DNA of 64,000 nucleotides from Madurella fahalii. Lineage: Eukaryota > Ascomycota > Sordariomycetes > Sordariales. Each line of letters begins with the position of its first letter. The first letter of the stretch is position 1. Below, piece by piece: positions 22,401 through 33,041 of the stretch. The notes beneath the pieces are model-generated. The model made no database searches. It was not told the DNA's origin and was given only the letters and a program-made list of their open reading frames with translations. Location of the stretch: NCBI GenBank assembly GCA_029876055.1, contig CM056878.1, positions 1,054,001 to 1,118,000 on the forward strand, written 5' to 3'. The translations under genes and the position numbers were made by a program.

Positions 22401-23133
22401 ATGGCCCCCTCACGAGTCACCTACCGCCGCCGCAACCCGTGAGTTTCCCCGTTTTCCGCTGCCAGCGATGGTATTCGGCACGTGCAAGGATGATAGGAGG
22501 AGGAATTGGCTAACCAGGGCTTATTCGCAGCTACAACACCACGTCTAACCTGACGCGGGTTGTCAAGACTCCTGGCGGCCAGCTTCGCCTCCTCCACATC
22601 AAGAAGCGCGGAACTGCCCCCAAGTGCGGTGACTGTGGCGTCAAGCTCCCTGGTGTAAGTTTCTCGGGTTCCCAATATTGCAGATGGAGGGGAAAGGCGA
22701 GACATTTGGGCCGATCGAAGGCAGCCGGGATCGCGACGAGCCGATGCAGAGTCTGCAACACTACCGATTACCGGAATCGGCCAATCCTCCGCAGCTGGAT
22801 TTGGCCGTTTCGTCAACTGCTACGACCCGCCAGCGGAAGTTCGCTCCAGGATACCGGCGTGGGAGGAAGCGGCTGAACCATTTGGATGTGGAATGCCACG
22901 GCAGTGGTCGAGCTATGGGCAGGCTGACATTTCGACCTTCACAGATCCCCGCTCTCCGCCCCCGCGAATACTCCCAGATCTCCAAGCCCAAGAAGACCGT
23001 CCAGCGCGCGTATGGTGGCTCAAGATGCGGCAACTGCGTCCGGGACCGCATCGTCCGGGCCTTCCTCATTGAGGAGCAGAAGATTGTCAAGAAGGTGCTG
23101 AAGGAGCAGAGCCAGGCCGAGAAGAAGAAATAA
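22401..23133 (+). CDS. rpl34: 60S ribosomal protein eL34
   Basis: Structural protein of the cytosolic large ribosomal subunit. Exons 22401-22438, 22531-22654 and 22945-23133 give 116 aa. The N-terminus MAPSRVTYRRRNPYNTTSN and core TRVVKTPGGQLRLLHIKKRG are diagnostic. Two CxxC pairs (KCGDC and RCGNC) match the zinc-binding site of the family, and the C-terminus is lysine-rich. The second intron is long for this window (290 nt), a pattern common in fungal ribosomal protein genes. Both junctions restore conserved sequence (RRRN-PYNTT and KLPG-IPALRP). Confidence 0.97.
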
Positions 23134-24000
23134 ACGGGCTTGGTTTGGTTCGGGGCGGAAGAATGCTAGGTTGACGGTCTCATTGCTTCGGTGTTCATTT
23201 GGGAAATGGGCTCGCATGCCATACACACACAGCCGGGGTTGGCTGTCTCTGTTCTTAGGGCTGCTTTCTACTCCGGGAATGAGGTTCTCAATGGAAATGG
23301 ACTTCAGGCCGTGCTTTCATGGAGCCGGGATATGGGGGCCATTGTGACATGTAAGACAGCGACGGGGTTTTGAGCGCCATGACAACCGGCTGGGACGACC
23401 GGGAATTGAAGCAAGAGTCCGCGCCCATAGGTGTTTCGAGTGGTGCTATGCTGCAGTGTTTTGGGGGCTTTACCGAATGCTATTGGAGGCCACGCTTACA
23501 CTACTTGTCTAATCCTCAGACCAATCTAGCTGGTTAGACCCAAACTAAGAGAAAAAATATAGAAGCCGTGTTGGGTTGAGAAACAGCTGCCCGCGTTGTC
23601 TTAGGAGAAACCGACTCTACTACAAATTAGATCCGGCCCAGGCGCTACCCAATCTGTGTCATCTACATTCGAGTTTGGCAGTAAACACATCCAGCTTACT
23701 ACACCGTAGATTGTCGGACGTTGAGCCATTTGTTTCTGTTTCCCCTTAGTTTATTTCTCTTCAAATTTCATTGTAACTAAGTACTGTGAGTGAGAAGATT
23801 GGGGAGGCAGGTTGCCCTGATGGAGTTTATCTAAGATCTTACCGAGCTGCTCCCGCACCCCTGCAATGACGTCGAGCTCCGCCCAATTTTCAATTGACGG
23901 AACTCCCGTCCCGACAGCATCCTTCACACCTCTACATCTCACAGCTAGCTCCGACACCTACCAAAGGCAAGGTAGCTCCCAACCTCACCAACCGCTCACA
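23134..24000. other. Intergenic region between the eL34 and NDUFAF3-like genes
   Basis: 867 bp with no recognisable gene. The frame of the downstream gene is open from 23,866, but the ATG at 24001 has the better context and starts a mitochondrial-type presequence. Confidence 0.5.
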
Positions 24001-24980
24001 ATGGCGACACAATCACCAGCAGCAGCGGCTCTACGGCTCTCCGCTATAAGCTGCCGTGCCCTCCGCCGAACTACCCCAGCAGCGACTAAAGCCAGACTCT
24101 ACTCCTCCGGGCCGGCAAGACTATCACCACCATCACCATTACCACCAACCCCCCACCAACGCCGCCCGCAACTGCCCGCCACCAGCAGAAGGAGAAGCAG
24201 CAGCCAAGCCCGTAGCGTCGCGGGCGCCGCGACCAGCTTCCACACCAGCCAGCAGGACCCGCGGCAGCGCAGGCCGCTGGCCCACAACCGCGAGCCGGTC
24301 CCGGACCAGCCGCCGCCGACCGACTTCGGGCGGATGGACGTGCTGGGCGGGGCGCCGGTGCCGGCGACGGCGGTGAAGACGTGCCACGCCGACGGCTTCT
24401 CGCTGCAGTCGGGGACGCGCCTCGCTGGCGGGGACGGCGCGCTGCTCGTCGGCGGCGAGGCGTTTGCCTGGCGGCCGTGGCTGGGCGACGGCGCCGGGGG
24501 AGGAGGAGGAGGCGGGAGCGGGATGAGCGGGATGGGGGAGGGGAAGGGGAGGAGGAGAAGGCTGGTGAATGACAAGGGCCAGTGGGAGGTCGGCGAGGAG
24601 GGGTTCGCGCTGCTGGGGGTGCTGTGGCCGCGCCCTGGTATGTTTTCCTCATTTTCTTCATCTTCATCATCATCACTATTCCCCAACCACCCCCGGGCAA
24701 CAGGTTACCGACCTACCTACCGTAGGGTAGGATTCTTGCGGTGGGTAAGAAGGCTGATTGGGATCTGGGGAAACCGCTAGATTTGTTGATTCTGGGCTTG
24801 GGACCTGAGATACGACCGCTCAGTCCGGCCACGAGACGCATCATAAGCGACCTGGGCATGAGGGTCGAGGTGCTGGATACGAGGAATGCGGCGTCGCAGT
24901 ATAATATGCTGGCTACGGAACGGGGGGTTGGGGATGTTGCGGCTGCGCTGATACCCCTTGGGTGGAAGGACGGGGAATAG
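24001..24980 (+). CDS. NDUFAF3-like mitochondrial complex I assembly factor (Mth938 domain)
   Basis: Probably assists assembly of respiratory complex I in mitochondria. Exons 24001-24637 and 24781-24980 give 278 aa. The first about 100 residues are rich in Arg, Ser and Ala with few acids (ALRLSAISCRALRRTTPAAT), fitting a mitochondrial presequence. The Mth938/DUF498 fold follows: TDFGRMDVLGG, VKTCHADGFSLQSG, ALLVGGEAFAWRPW, EGFALLGVLWPRP, DLLILGLGPEIRPLSP, DLGMRVEVLDTRNAASQYNM and GVGDVAAALIPLGW. A Gly/Arg-rich insertion (about 28 residues) splits the fold between VGGEAFAWRPW and GQWEVGEEGF. The 143-nt intron ends CTAG, and the junction gives WPRP-DLLILGLGP. An upstream in-frame ATG at 23866 is possible but less likely. 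Confidence 0.85.
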
Positions 24981-25622
24981 GTTTGAGGGGGGCGGTGAGG
25001 GAGTTGATCGTGACCCAATGCCATAAGGAGGTGTGAAGGGACGTGTACGAAAGGGGTTGTAAGAAGGGGGGATGGGGGGAGGCGCTGTAATGATAGAGCC
25101 ATCAATGGGAGATGAGGATCTCGGGGGACTGTATGATATGACGATTGTGCTGGGGTAGGGACATGCTGAGGATCCCAATTTGGGCCCAGTGATGGAAGAG
25201 CAATGTGTCAATTTGCCGCACGCAGCCCATGTCAAAGCATGGACGGTTCAACCACGGGCTCCAAGGGAGCTGCTCCAACTACACTGCCAACGTCCGAGAC
25301 AATCCCCGCCCTTTGGATGATCGAGACCAAACCCACTCTATTCGTCCCTTTAAACCGTGTTTCTAGCTTCTATGGAAACGCTGTAACCGCCGCATAAATT
25401 AGGCAAGAACTCAGCTTTTATGACCCTCATTATAATTCCCATTTTATCTACTTGATAGACAAAATAACCCACACTACCTTGTCTCGCCAGTCTCCCAGTT
25501 CAGTGGAAGCCACACCCCATCGCGCGATTCACTTCGGCAGGCCACGACTACAAACCGAGACCGCTCTTGGGTATCTTCACGGTATCTCCACGGTGCAACC
25601 AACGCCCATGTAAGACATACGC
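24981..25622. other. Convergent 3' intergenic region
   Basis: 642 bp between the ends of the NDUFAF3-like and sphingolipid methyltransferase genes. No gene was recognised. Confidence 0.5.
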
Positions 25623-27408
25623 TTACTGAGCAGGGACGCTGGGGAATTCGACAGCGTTGGCCTCGGCCCACGCCTTGATATCGGCCTTGAAGGCCGCCTT
25701 CGCACCACTGAGGCCATGCTGCGTAGGAATGCCCTCGACGCGGTGGAACGCGTTGAGGTTCTTGTGGAGCACAATCTGGTAGCAGGTGGCGCTACCCTGG
25801 CGAGAGATGATGGTCGAGTACGCAAGGAAGAACTCCCAGATCTGCGTTCTCGGGTTAGCGTATGGAAGCGAGATATTTTGAGTTTGGATAACATACCCGG
25901 AACCACCTCTTGCCGTACTTCTGCTCAACCTTCTCGCGGTTGGCCATCCAGTTCCGGTACCACCTCCAGAGAGTGGCCGAGTAGTGCACGCCGATCGTAT
26001 CGACAGCCTTGACCTCGAAGCCAGCGCCCTCCAGCCTATCGATGAACCAGCCGAGAGGGGTCGAGGCGTCGGCACCGGGGAAGACGTACTTGTTCATGAA
26101 CAGACCCCAGACCAAGTCCTCGTACTGCCAGCTCTTGCGCAGACCGGCGATCTGGAGGAAGAAGGTGCCGTCATCATCCAGCATATCGTAGACCTGCCTA
26201 AGGAAGGTGTGGAAGTGACGGACACCGACGTGCTCGGCCATCTCGAGGCAGCTGATATTCTTGTAGCCGCCCTCGGGCACGGGAATATCTCGGTAGTCCA
26301 TGCACAGGATCTTGCTCTGCTCCTCGGGGATGCCAGCCCTGCGCAGCGCCCCGTTACCCCAGGCGGTCTGATTGCGTCCCAATGTGATACCAGTAACCTT
26401 AGCGCCGTAGTTGACACTAGCGAAGCGGGCGAGGGTGCCCCAGCCGCATCCGATGTCGAGCAGGGTATCGCCCTGCTTGACGCCCATCTTTTCGCAGACA
26501 ATAGTGAGCTTGTTGTCCTGGAGCTCTTCTAGCGTCTCTTCCCTGTTGGGATCGCTGATGATGCCCGAGGTGTAAATCATACGCGGCCCGAGGAACCAAG
26601 CGTAGAAATCATCGCCGCGGTCATAGTGGTCGCGGACCTGCTCCTCATCTGGTATCGTGGCGTTAGAACCACTTGCAAGAGGACCCCGGTGCGTGACATG
26701 CGATCCGACTTACCCTGAGACCGGGTGTGCATGATGACCTCCGGAACCATGCCCGTCAGGAAGTACTTGATCAGGCTGAAGGTGAAGCGGAAGTTGGCCC
26801 AATCGTGGCGGTACTCGAGCACGTCGAGAGCGTCGCCATTGAAGTCGACATCACCGTCAAAGTACATCTCATGGAACGTCTCCATGGGGATCTTGTTCCT
26901 GCCATAGTACTTGGCCTTGTCCTCCGGCTTCTTGAAAGTGAGGTAATGCTCCACGGGGCGGCCGGGGAGTCTAGCTTTCTCATTCTTGCGGGGCGAGAGG
27001 ACGGAGAAGCCGATCCAGAAGGCGGCGAGCAAGGGAAGGGTGGTGAAGAGGGCGAAGAAGAGGGTCGTCTTCAGACCGCCCCCGACCTTCCATGACAGAT
27101 AAAGCGGGACGCCTCCGAGGATGGAGAAGAGCAAGAGGTTGGAGAAGCTGTCGGTCCCAGAACCTTCGGCGGGCAAGGGGGCATTCTTGATGGTCGGGAA
27201 CTGGAGGCGGGAGTCAGTAGGGCTCCAATTGGCCTGCTTGCGCCATGCGTCAAGCGTCAAAAGGCTAGGGAGGTCAGAGAAAACAATGCTAGCTCACCGA
27301 CGTGGTGCGGACACCGCAGTCTTCGAACTTCTCCAAGGCCGGGGCCTTGGGAGTCTCGATGAACTCGAACTCGGACTCGCTGCCGTTGGCGCTCTGCGGC
27401 TTCGACAT
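25623..27408 (-). CDS. Sphingolipid C9-methyltransferase
   Basis: S-adenosylmethionine-dependent enzyme that methylates C9 of the sphingoid base in fungal glucosylceramides, at ER membranes. Exons 27298-27408, 26714-27200, 25897-26648 and 25623-25841 give 522 aa. The first intron ends ACTGAC..CTCCAG and joins VRTTS to FPTIKNAPLP. The N-terminal quarter has two hydrophobic segments (NLLLFSILGGVPLYL and TTLFFALFTTLPLLAAFWIG). The cyclopropane-fatty-acid-synthase-like methyltransferase core follows, with motif I LLDIGCGWGTLARFA, then KVTGITLGRNQ, CLEMAEHVGVRHF and VFPGADASTPLGW. The last exon adds IWEFFLAYSTIISRQGSATCYQ. All junctions are in phase. It sits in tandem with the maltase gene on the same strand without an evident functional link. 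Confidence 0.95.
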
Positions 27409-27922
27409 TGTGGCAACTGCTCAGCCCAATTGGCGGACTGTTTGAGCAGGAGAGAGAGGAATGGGGAAGGGAGAGAAGGGGAGGTGGTTGTGGGAGAGCT
27501 CTGCCCAGCACACTTTTTTAGCAAGATAGGAGGCCCATGAGTGGCTGGCTTAGTGGGGTTCTGGGAGAGCTTGGCACCCGATCCAGACTGCTTGCGGGCA
27601 AGGGTCCTGGCGGCTGCACTGTCGCACCACTGATCATAGCTCCCGCGCTGCCCCTTTTCCGCAAATTCGATGGGTTCCTGTCGTTTTGTTTTCACCGATG
27701 TTTTCGGCGATCGGCTGCGCTCTTGTGCTGACGATGGCTATCACTATTGTCTGCATATATGCAACGTGGCCTGTGGAAGAGAGCGGCGTCTCCCGTATCG
27801 ACTTTTCATTTGTCCTTTCCGGATGCACCGAAATGCTGGCGAAGTCCGTTGGACGTCCACTGGATCAGAGACCGCTCGGCAGGAACCAACTGCAGTTCAG
27901 GAGTGATTCCAGCTTGTCTTCC
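27409..27922. other. Intergenic region upstream of the methyltransferase gene
   Basis: 514 bp between two genes on the minus strand. It should contain the methyltransferase promoter and the maltase 3' UTR; nothing else was seen. Confidence 0.5.
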
Positions 27923-30075
27923 TTATTCGCAGCCCGCCAGGTACAACCTCCCCTCCCACGGCCTCAGCTTCCGAGCCCTGTGGCCGTCCCCGTCGTCAAC
28001 ACCATCATCATAACTCCCAACCTTGAACGCCAACCCTTCATAGTCGGGCAGCTCAACCTCCTGGTCCTCCCCGGTGAAGTTCAACACCACCGCCGCGCGC
28101 TTTCCCCCAGCCCGCTTCCCAAAGACAAACGTCTTCTCGTCCTCCATCCCGAAGCCTTCAAAAGCCCCATGCACAAGCACCTCGGCGTGCTCTTTCCTGA
28201 ACCGAATCATTCGCTTCCAGAACCCCAGCACAGACCCTTCACCCTCCTTCACCTGCTTGGCCACGTTGATCTCACCATACAAATCGTGCACCCGCATCCA
28301 CGCCCCGTCCTTGCAGTCCGTAAAGCCGGCGTAGGGCGCACCGCCGTCCCACTGCATGGGCAGCCGCGCGTTGTCGCGCGACAGGATCTGCAGGCTGCGC
28401 ATGACATAGTCGAGCTCGGCCGGGTCGTTGTTGATGGCCGCCGCCATGGTGTTGTAGAAATTGACCGACTCGATGTCGCGGTACGACGAGATGGGCCAGT
28501 CACGCGGGACGTTGATGGTGCCGATCTCCTGGCCCTGGTAGATGAAGAGGGTGCCTGTGAGGGAGCAGAGCATGAGGGCGAGGAGCTTGGCCGAGTGGAC
28601 GCGGTGGGCAGGCGAGTCGGAGGCGTAGCGGGAGACGGAACGGCCTTGGTCTGTTTTATTTTTATTTTTCCACCCATCTGGTGAGTACGTGCCTACTGCG
28701 TTTGGTTGTGATTGCCGTTGAGTGGGCGGGTCGCTACATACCGTGATTCTCGCAGAACACCGTCGTCCAGCCGTCGGTGCCTTCGATGAACTGCTGCCAC
28801 TTGGCGACGATGCCCTTCAGCAGCGGGAGCTTCCACTCCCCGAAGTGGTACTTGTGCTCGCGGCCTTGGCCAATGTCGACAATGTCGAACTGGAACACCA
28901 TGCTCAGCTGCTTGTCAGCCGCCCCGACGTACTGCAGCACCTTCTTGGGGTCTGGCGTGTGCGGGAGCTCGCCGATCGTCACAGCACCGTATTTATTGAG
29001 CACCTGCTCGTTCATCTCCCGGAGAAACTCGTGCATCCTGGGGCCGTTGGCGTAGTACAGCCACGCCGGTTGCTCGTAGAAGTTGGCGTCTACGATGGGG
29101 GCGTCCTTGAATTCGACTCCTTTGGAGTACCTTGAGGACGGGCCATGTCAGTGGCAAAGTGGAACGGAAAAGAACAAGTCCCACTGACATGTTCACGACG
29201 TCGACGCGGAAGCCGTCAACGCCTTTGTCGAGCCAGAAACGCATCGCGCTGTCATAGATAGCCTTCCGTGTCTCCTCGTTTTCCCAGTTGAGGTCCGGCT
29301 GCTCCTTGGCAAACAGATGGAGGTAATACTCGCCCGTGTGCTCATCATACTCCCTGAGCGATAATGTCAGTCTTATCTCTCCTGCTTCGGACGCTTCGGA
29401 GAACAGCGCACCAGGTCGATCCGGAAAAATAGCTTCGCCAGTTCGTCGGCGGCAGCCGAGTGCCATCCTTTGCATACCGAGGAGGCTTCCAGATATACCT
29501 GCGGGTCAAGGTCAGACCCTTTTGTTCTTACGGTTGTAAGCAAGACGGGCCCGACCCACCAGTTACGCTTCGGGTTATCCTTTGAAGACCTCGACTCCTT
29601 AAACCAGGCGTGCTGGTCAGAAGTGTGGTTGATGACAAGGTCCAGGATTAGTTTCATGCCCCTTGTAGCCTTTAGCTGAACGCGGCAAATGACTTGAAGC
29701 CGGCCGGGTGGAATCACCTCTTGTGACAAGCTTCTATAAGTTCTTCCATATCTTTGACCGTGCCGTACGGAGGGTAGACCTTCTCGTAGTCCGAGATGTC
29801 GTATCCCATGTCAACCTGGGGGCTGTCGAACCTGCGGAGGGATGAACGATTAGCCCTCTGCATCGGATCACCGAGGCGTAGCTTAGCATAGAGCAGGCAC
29901 GGTACATGGGCGAAACCCAGACGCCGTCAACACCAAGGTCCTTCAAGTAATCAATCTTGCTCAGAATACCCGGAATGTCGCCGAGTCCATCCCCATTGGA
30001 GTCTTTGAAAGACGCGGGGTAGATCTGGTAGAACACGGCATCCTTCCACCAAGGCTTCGTCGATGTGTCTGCCAT
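27923..30075 (-). CDS. Intracellular maltase / alpha-glucosidase (GH13)
   Basis: Hydrolyses alpha-glucosidic bonds of maltose-type or isomaltose-type sugars. Seven exons (29906-30075, 29718-29831, 29560-29661, 29412-29498, 29189-29353, 28742-29130 and 27923-28650) give 584 aa without signal peptide, so it is cytosolic. Family motifs in order: WWKDAVFYQIYPASFKDSNG, the calcium-type loop DSNGDGLGDI, LVINHTSDQHAWF, GFRVDVVNM (nucleophile Asp), VTIGELPHTPDP (acid/base Glu) and VFCENHDQGR (transition-state Asp). The ATG at 30075 begins MADTSTKPWW; an in-frame ATG at 30099 would add eight residues. The first donor is GTACCG, chosen because it joins WVSPM to FDSPQVDMGYD; the exon-read alternative breaks this motif. 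No neighbouring maltose permease or regulator is present. Confidence 0.94.
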
Positions 30076-31058
30076 ATCCCAAAGTACTTCAATAGGCATG
30101 TCAACAAGCCAAGGGAGAGATACGGAAGACAATGGAATTCAGATTTGATCTTAGTGAGACCATAGCACTTCCTAAATAGCTGCTGCCAGCCCGTCTACCC
30201 GAGAAAATTCCGAGAGGACTGGTAGGGTAAGGTAGGAGGCCATCTACGAAGCTGCCAGCGCAGAGGATGCCCCGCTATGCAGGACAAGAGCGGAGATTGT
30301 GGGAGACGGTTTGTAAACAAGGAAGAGGTACATGTAAAGTGGGCACTGGGCATCAAGGTGACAGTCGTACATCCGACCTCAACCCGCTAGGGATATTCCC
30401 CGCTAGGATGAGAACAGCCAATAAACTTGGGGGGGCATGTAGACGCCGTAACCGATGTTCATCCGCCGGCAGGCACCGAGTTTGGTAATGTTCGCACAAG
30501 GTCCTTCGGACGTTGGGTCAGGGTGAAGGCATAAAAGACTCAAAGCCGGACCACGCGTTATGCGATTAGCTTAGGTCGGCCGAGACCGATCTCATCTAAG
30601 GCTTCGGACAAGGGGGCCATCGGTGGCTAGCGGAAGTAAGGCGGCGAGAAAACGGATACTCAGCACACCCACCAGACTCACCTCAATGCTAGGTCCGGGA
30701 ACGGATAGAGTTGCTGCAGTTTAGCCCCGGCACTTTCCGCTCGCCGGGGGGACGGGGGTTCCCGAGCGCATTACCGACGATACGAGCATCGAGATTCGTT
30801 TGTGACGATCTTCAGCACATATCACCTTCGTTGTGCCATCTTTCGCCTCTCTTCCCGGACCAAATGTCTGTTAGTGCATGGCACAAAGAAAGAGTGCAAA
30901 GTCACAAATACCCACTTAAATGAACTCCGAAGCAGAGATAAATACATAGTATCTCCCTTGCCGAAAACGTAAGCGCCCAAGGTGACGCTCTTTCTTTCGG
31001 GAAAGTTATCGGAGTGGTGGTATTCGGATAAGGCTGCAAAGGCTGCTGCAGATTCTTC
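30076..31058. other. Intergenic region upstream of the maltase gene
   Basis: 983 bp. It should hold the maltase promoter and the spp2 3' UTR. A C- and G-rich patch (ccggggggacgggggttccc, about 30,735) may contain carbon-repression-type sites, but I cannot assign one. No gene was recognised. Confidence 0.45.
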
Positions 31059-31985
31059 CTATCTGTCTCGTCCGCGCTCTCGCTCTCGCTCTCGCTCCCG
31101 CTCCCGCTCCCGCTTGTAGCTGTCACCGTACCTATCATCTATCCGTTGGCGCTTCTTGCTCGCCTCCCTCTGGTAGTCGTCGAGTCGCGCCGGCCGGGAG
31201 TCTTTGACAGTCTTTTGGTTCCAAGCCCCGAGGTCCTCGGCACCTTTTGCATCCTTTGCGCCGAGTCCCGTAAGGTTGGCATGCCTAGTTACCTCTTTTA
31301 CTTTACCCCTCATCTTTCCATCCCAGCCAAAGCTCCTGAGAAGGGTAGCGCCAAAGTCGTCGATGGGGACAGATTGGAAGTCCTCGGGCCGCGGTTCTCG
31401 GTCAGCGGCGTCGGAATCCAGTTTCCTGCGTTTTGGTGTACTTGAACCCAGAAGCGCCTCCATGGCTTCATCATCGATGCTCTTTGCGGCCTTCTCTCCT
31501 GCTCTTGTGTCTGGTTCAGATCCAGCACTGTCTGGCCGCCGTTTCGATTCCCCTTCTTTGGCCACCTTGCTGTCTTGCTTTGATTTCATGTTGATAGTTA
31601 AACCCCATTTGACTGGCTTGTCTTGAGACTCTGAGTCAGGTACTGGGCTACCATCGCGACGGGCTTTCTGGTCGGCGGATGCGTCTCCATGCTGACGCGT
31701 TGCCCTTCCATCACCGGTTCTGGCGGAGCCCCCATGCCTATTGTCTTCCTCATCATCTAAACCCGCGTCACTGGCGCCATAATGCGTAATAGCCTCCTGC
31801 CGGCCATAGTTCTGCTGCTCATTGTCGGCCGCGTCGTCTGATTCCGACTCCTCGTGGAGGGCGTGCGCTCGGTGTCGCTTTGCATAAGCCGGACGGGCGC
31901 GACTCTTGATGCCGTGTGGTGATGGAGCAGACGCTTTACCGAGCTGAATGGCTATCCGCGAGGATTTGCTGTCGCGGTCTGACAT
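31059..31985 (-). CDS. spp2: Pre-mRNA splicing factor Spp2-like (G-patch, DExH activator)
   Basis: Likely activates the spliceosomal DEAH helicase Prp2 before the first catalytic step of splicing. Single exon, 308 aa, with ATG at 31985 (MSDRDSKSSRIAIQLGKASA). The protein is mostly charged and disordered. The diagnostic element is the G-patch-like motif at about residues 215-232, DFGATLLRSFGWDGKMRG, preceded by EDFQSVPI. A second family feature is the short KWGLTINMK segment near residue 140. The C-terminus ends in alternating Arg-Glu/Arg-Asp residues encoded by CTCGCT-type repeats. It lies head to head with vid21. Confidence 0.85.
   Translation of the reverse strand: MSDRDSKSSRIAIQLGKASAPSPHGIKSRARPAYAKRHRAHALHEESESDDAADNEQQNYGRQEAITHYGASDAGLDDEEDNRHGGSARTGDGRATRQHGDASADQKARRDGSPVPDSESQDKPVKWGLTINMKSKQDSKVAKEGESKRRPDSAGSEPDTRAGEKAAKSIDDEAMEALLGSSTPKRRKLDSDAADREPRPEDFQSVPIDDFGATLLRSFGWDGKMRGKVKEVTRHANLTGLGAKDAKGAEDLGAWNQKTVKDSRPARLDDYQREASKKRQRIDDRYGDSYKRERERERERERERGRDR
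31071..31112. repeat. CGCTCT/CGCTCC hexamer repeat
   Basis: Tandem cgctct and cgctcc units encode the Arg-Glu tail of Spp2 on the minus strand. It is likely prone to length change in multiples of two residues. Confidence 0.75.
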
Positions 31986-33041
31986 GGCGTGAATTGTTGC
32001 TCTTGTGGAGGATGGGAGTTGAGAGCACCCTGGAGGTACCGATATACTTTGGGGACGATGAAACGAAGCCCAGGAACCGAACTTTACATAGTGGGGCTGC
32101 CTGAGGCACAAACCAAGGCGCCGAGTTACGTTTTATTATCCGCAGCGGCATATCAAAGTTCCCCAACACACATCAGTCTCTCCACAAACCACCACGGAAA
32201 AGGCTACTCGTTTCGAACTCAATCTGCTTGTCTTTCACTTTCTTGAGTTGCTCCGTCCGGATCCGAGCTCTGGACCCAGAAACTCACCGCCCAGACAACA
32301 CCAAAACAGCGGTTGCCAGGATGCGATCGGCCTGGGCCACTTGCCTTACCGTTCTTGGACCCTGCGGAGGCAAACAATGGTTCCTGAAGGCCGACGAGAC
32401 CCGCGGCCTCACTCCGCCCAAGGTCGAGTGAGAGAAAGCCACGCAGGCTTTTCATGTCGTTCAAGGGGAGATGCCGATGTCACTGGCAACACTTCCTAGG
32501 GCGCAGAGTTCTCCGCCAGGCTCCCCGTTCCCCCCGTCTTCACTCCCCTAACCCTCGTCTGCCGGATGCTGCTCGGTGTTCTTCGCCTGCCAAGCGGGAG
32601 GCCCCTCATACAGTATGGTCAGTCCAATATTTCGCAGTACCCGCACTGTGTTTCGGCTGCCTTCGGCGCACTTGAGCCTTCCAACCCCAGTGGAATTTCA
32701 GGCCTCCTTTCCCCCTACCGCAGCCCCGAGAAAGCAAGAACAAGGTCCGTTAGCGGTGGTGCTGACGACACTTCAGGCGCTGATGCATCCTGGATTAACA
32801 TTTTTTTGATTCCGGCTGCATTGCACTCCCGCTGATACCCCCGTCTTCACAACCCCCTCAACACGGCACGACAGAGATTTACCGTCTGCTCGAGACCAGG
32901 TCACTCAATCAATCCAGCGTTGAAAGTCGCAACGCTCCCACTTTTTATCCTCTACCATCGCGATTTTCATTTCTGCCAGCCTAGCCCGAACCGATATCGC
33001 CATCCGTTTGATCAAAAACGGATGTCGCGGTCGCCGATGAC
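31986..33041. other. Divergent promoter region, spp2 and vid21
   Basis: 1056 bp between two head-to-head start codons. No coding sequence was recognised. Confidence 0.5.

Noticed and set aside
25623..30075. Sphingolipid methyltransferase and maltase considered as part of a metabolic cluster
   Set aside because: They lack shared pathway, transporter, regulator or secondary-metabolism backbone genes nearby.
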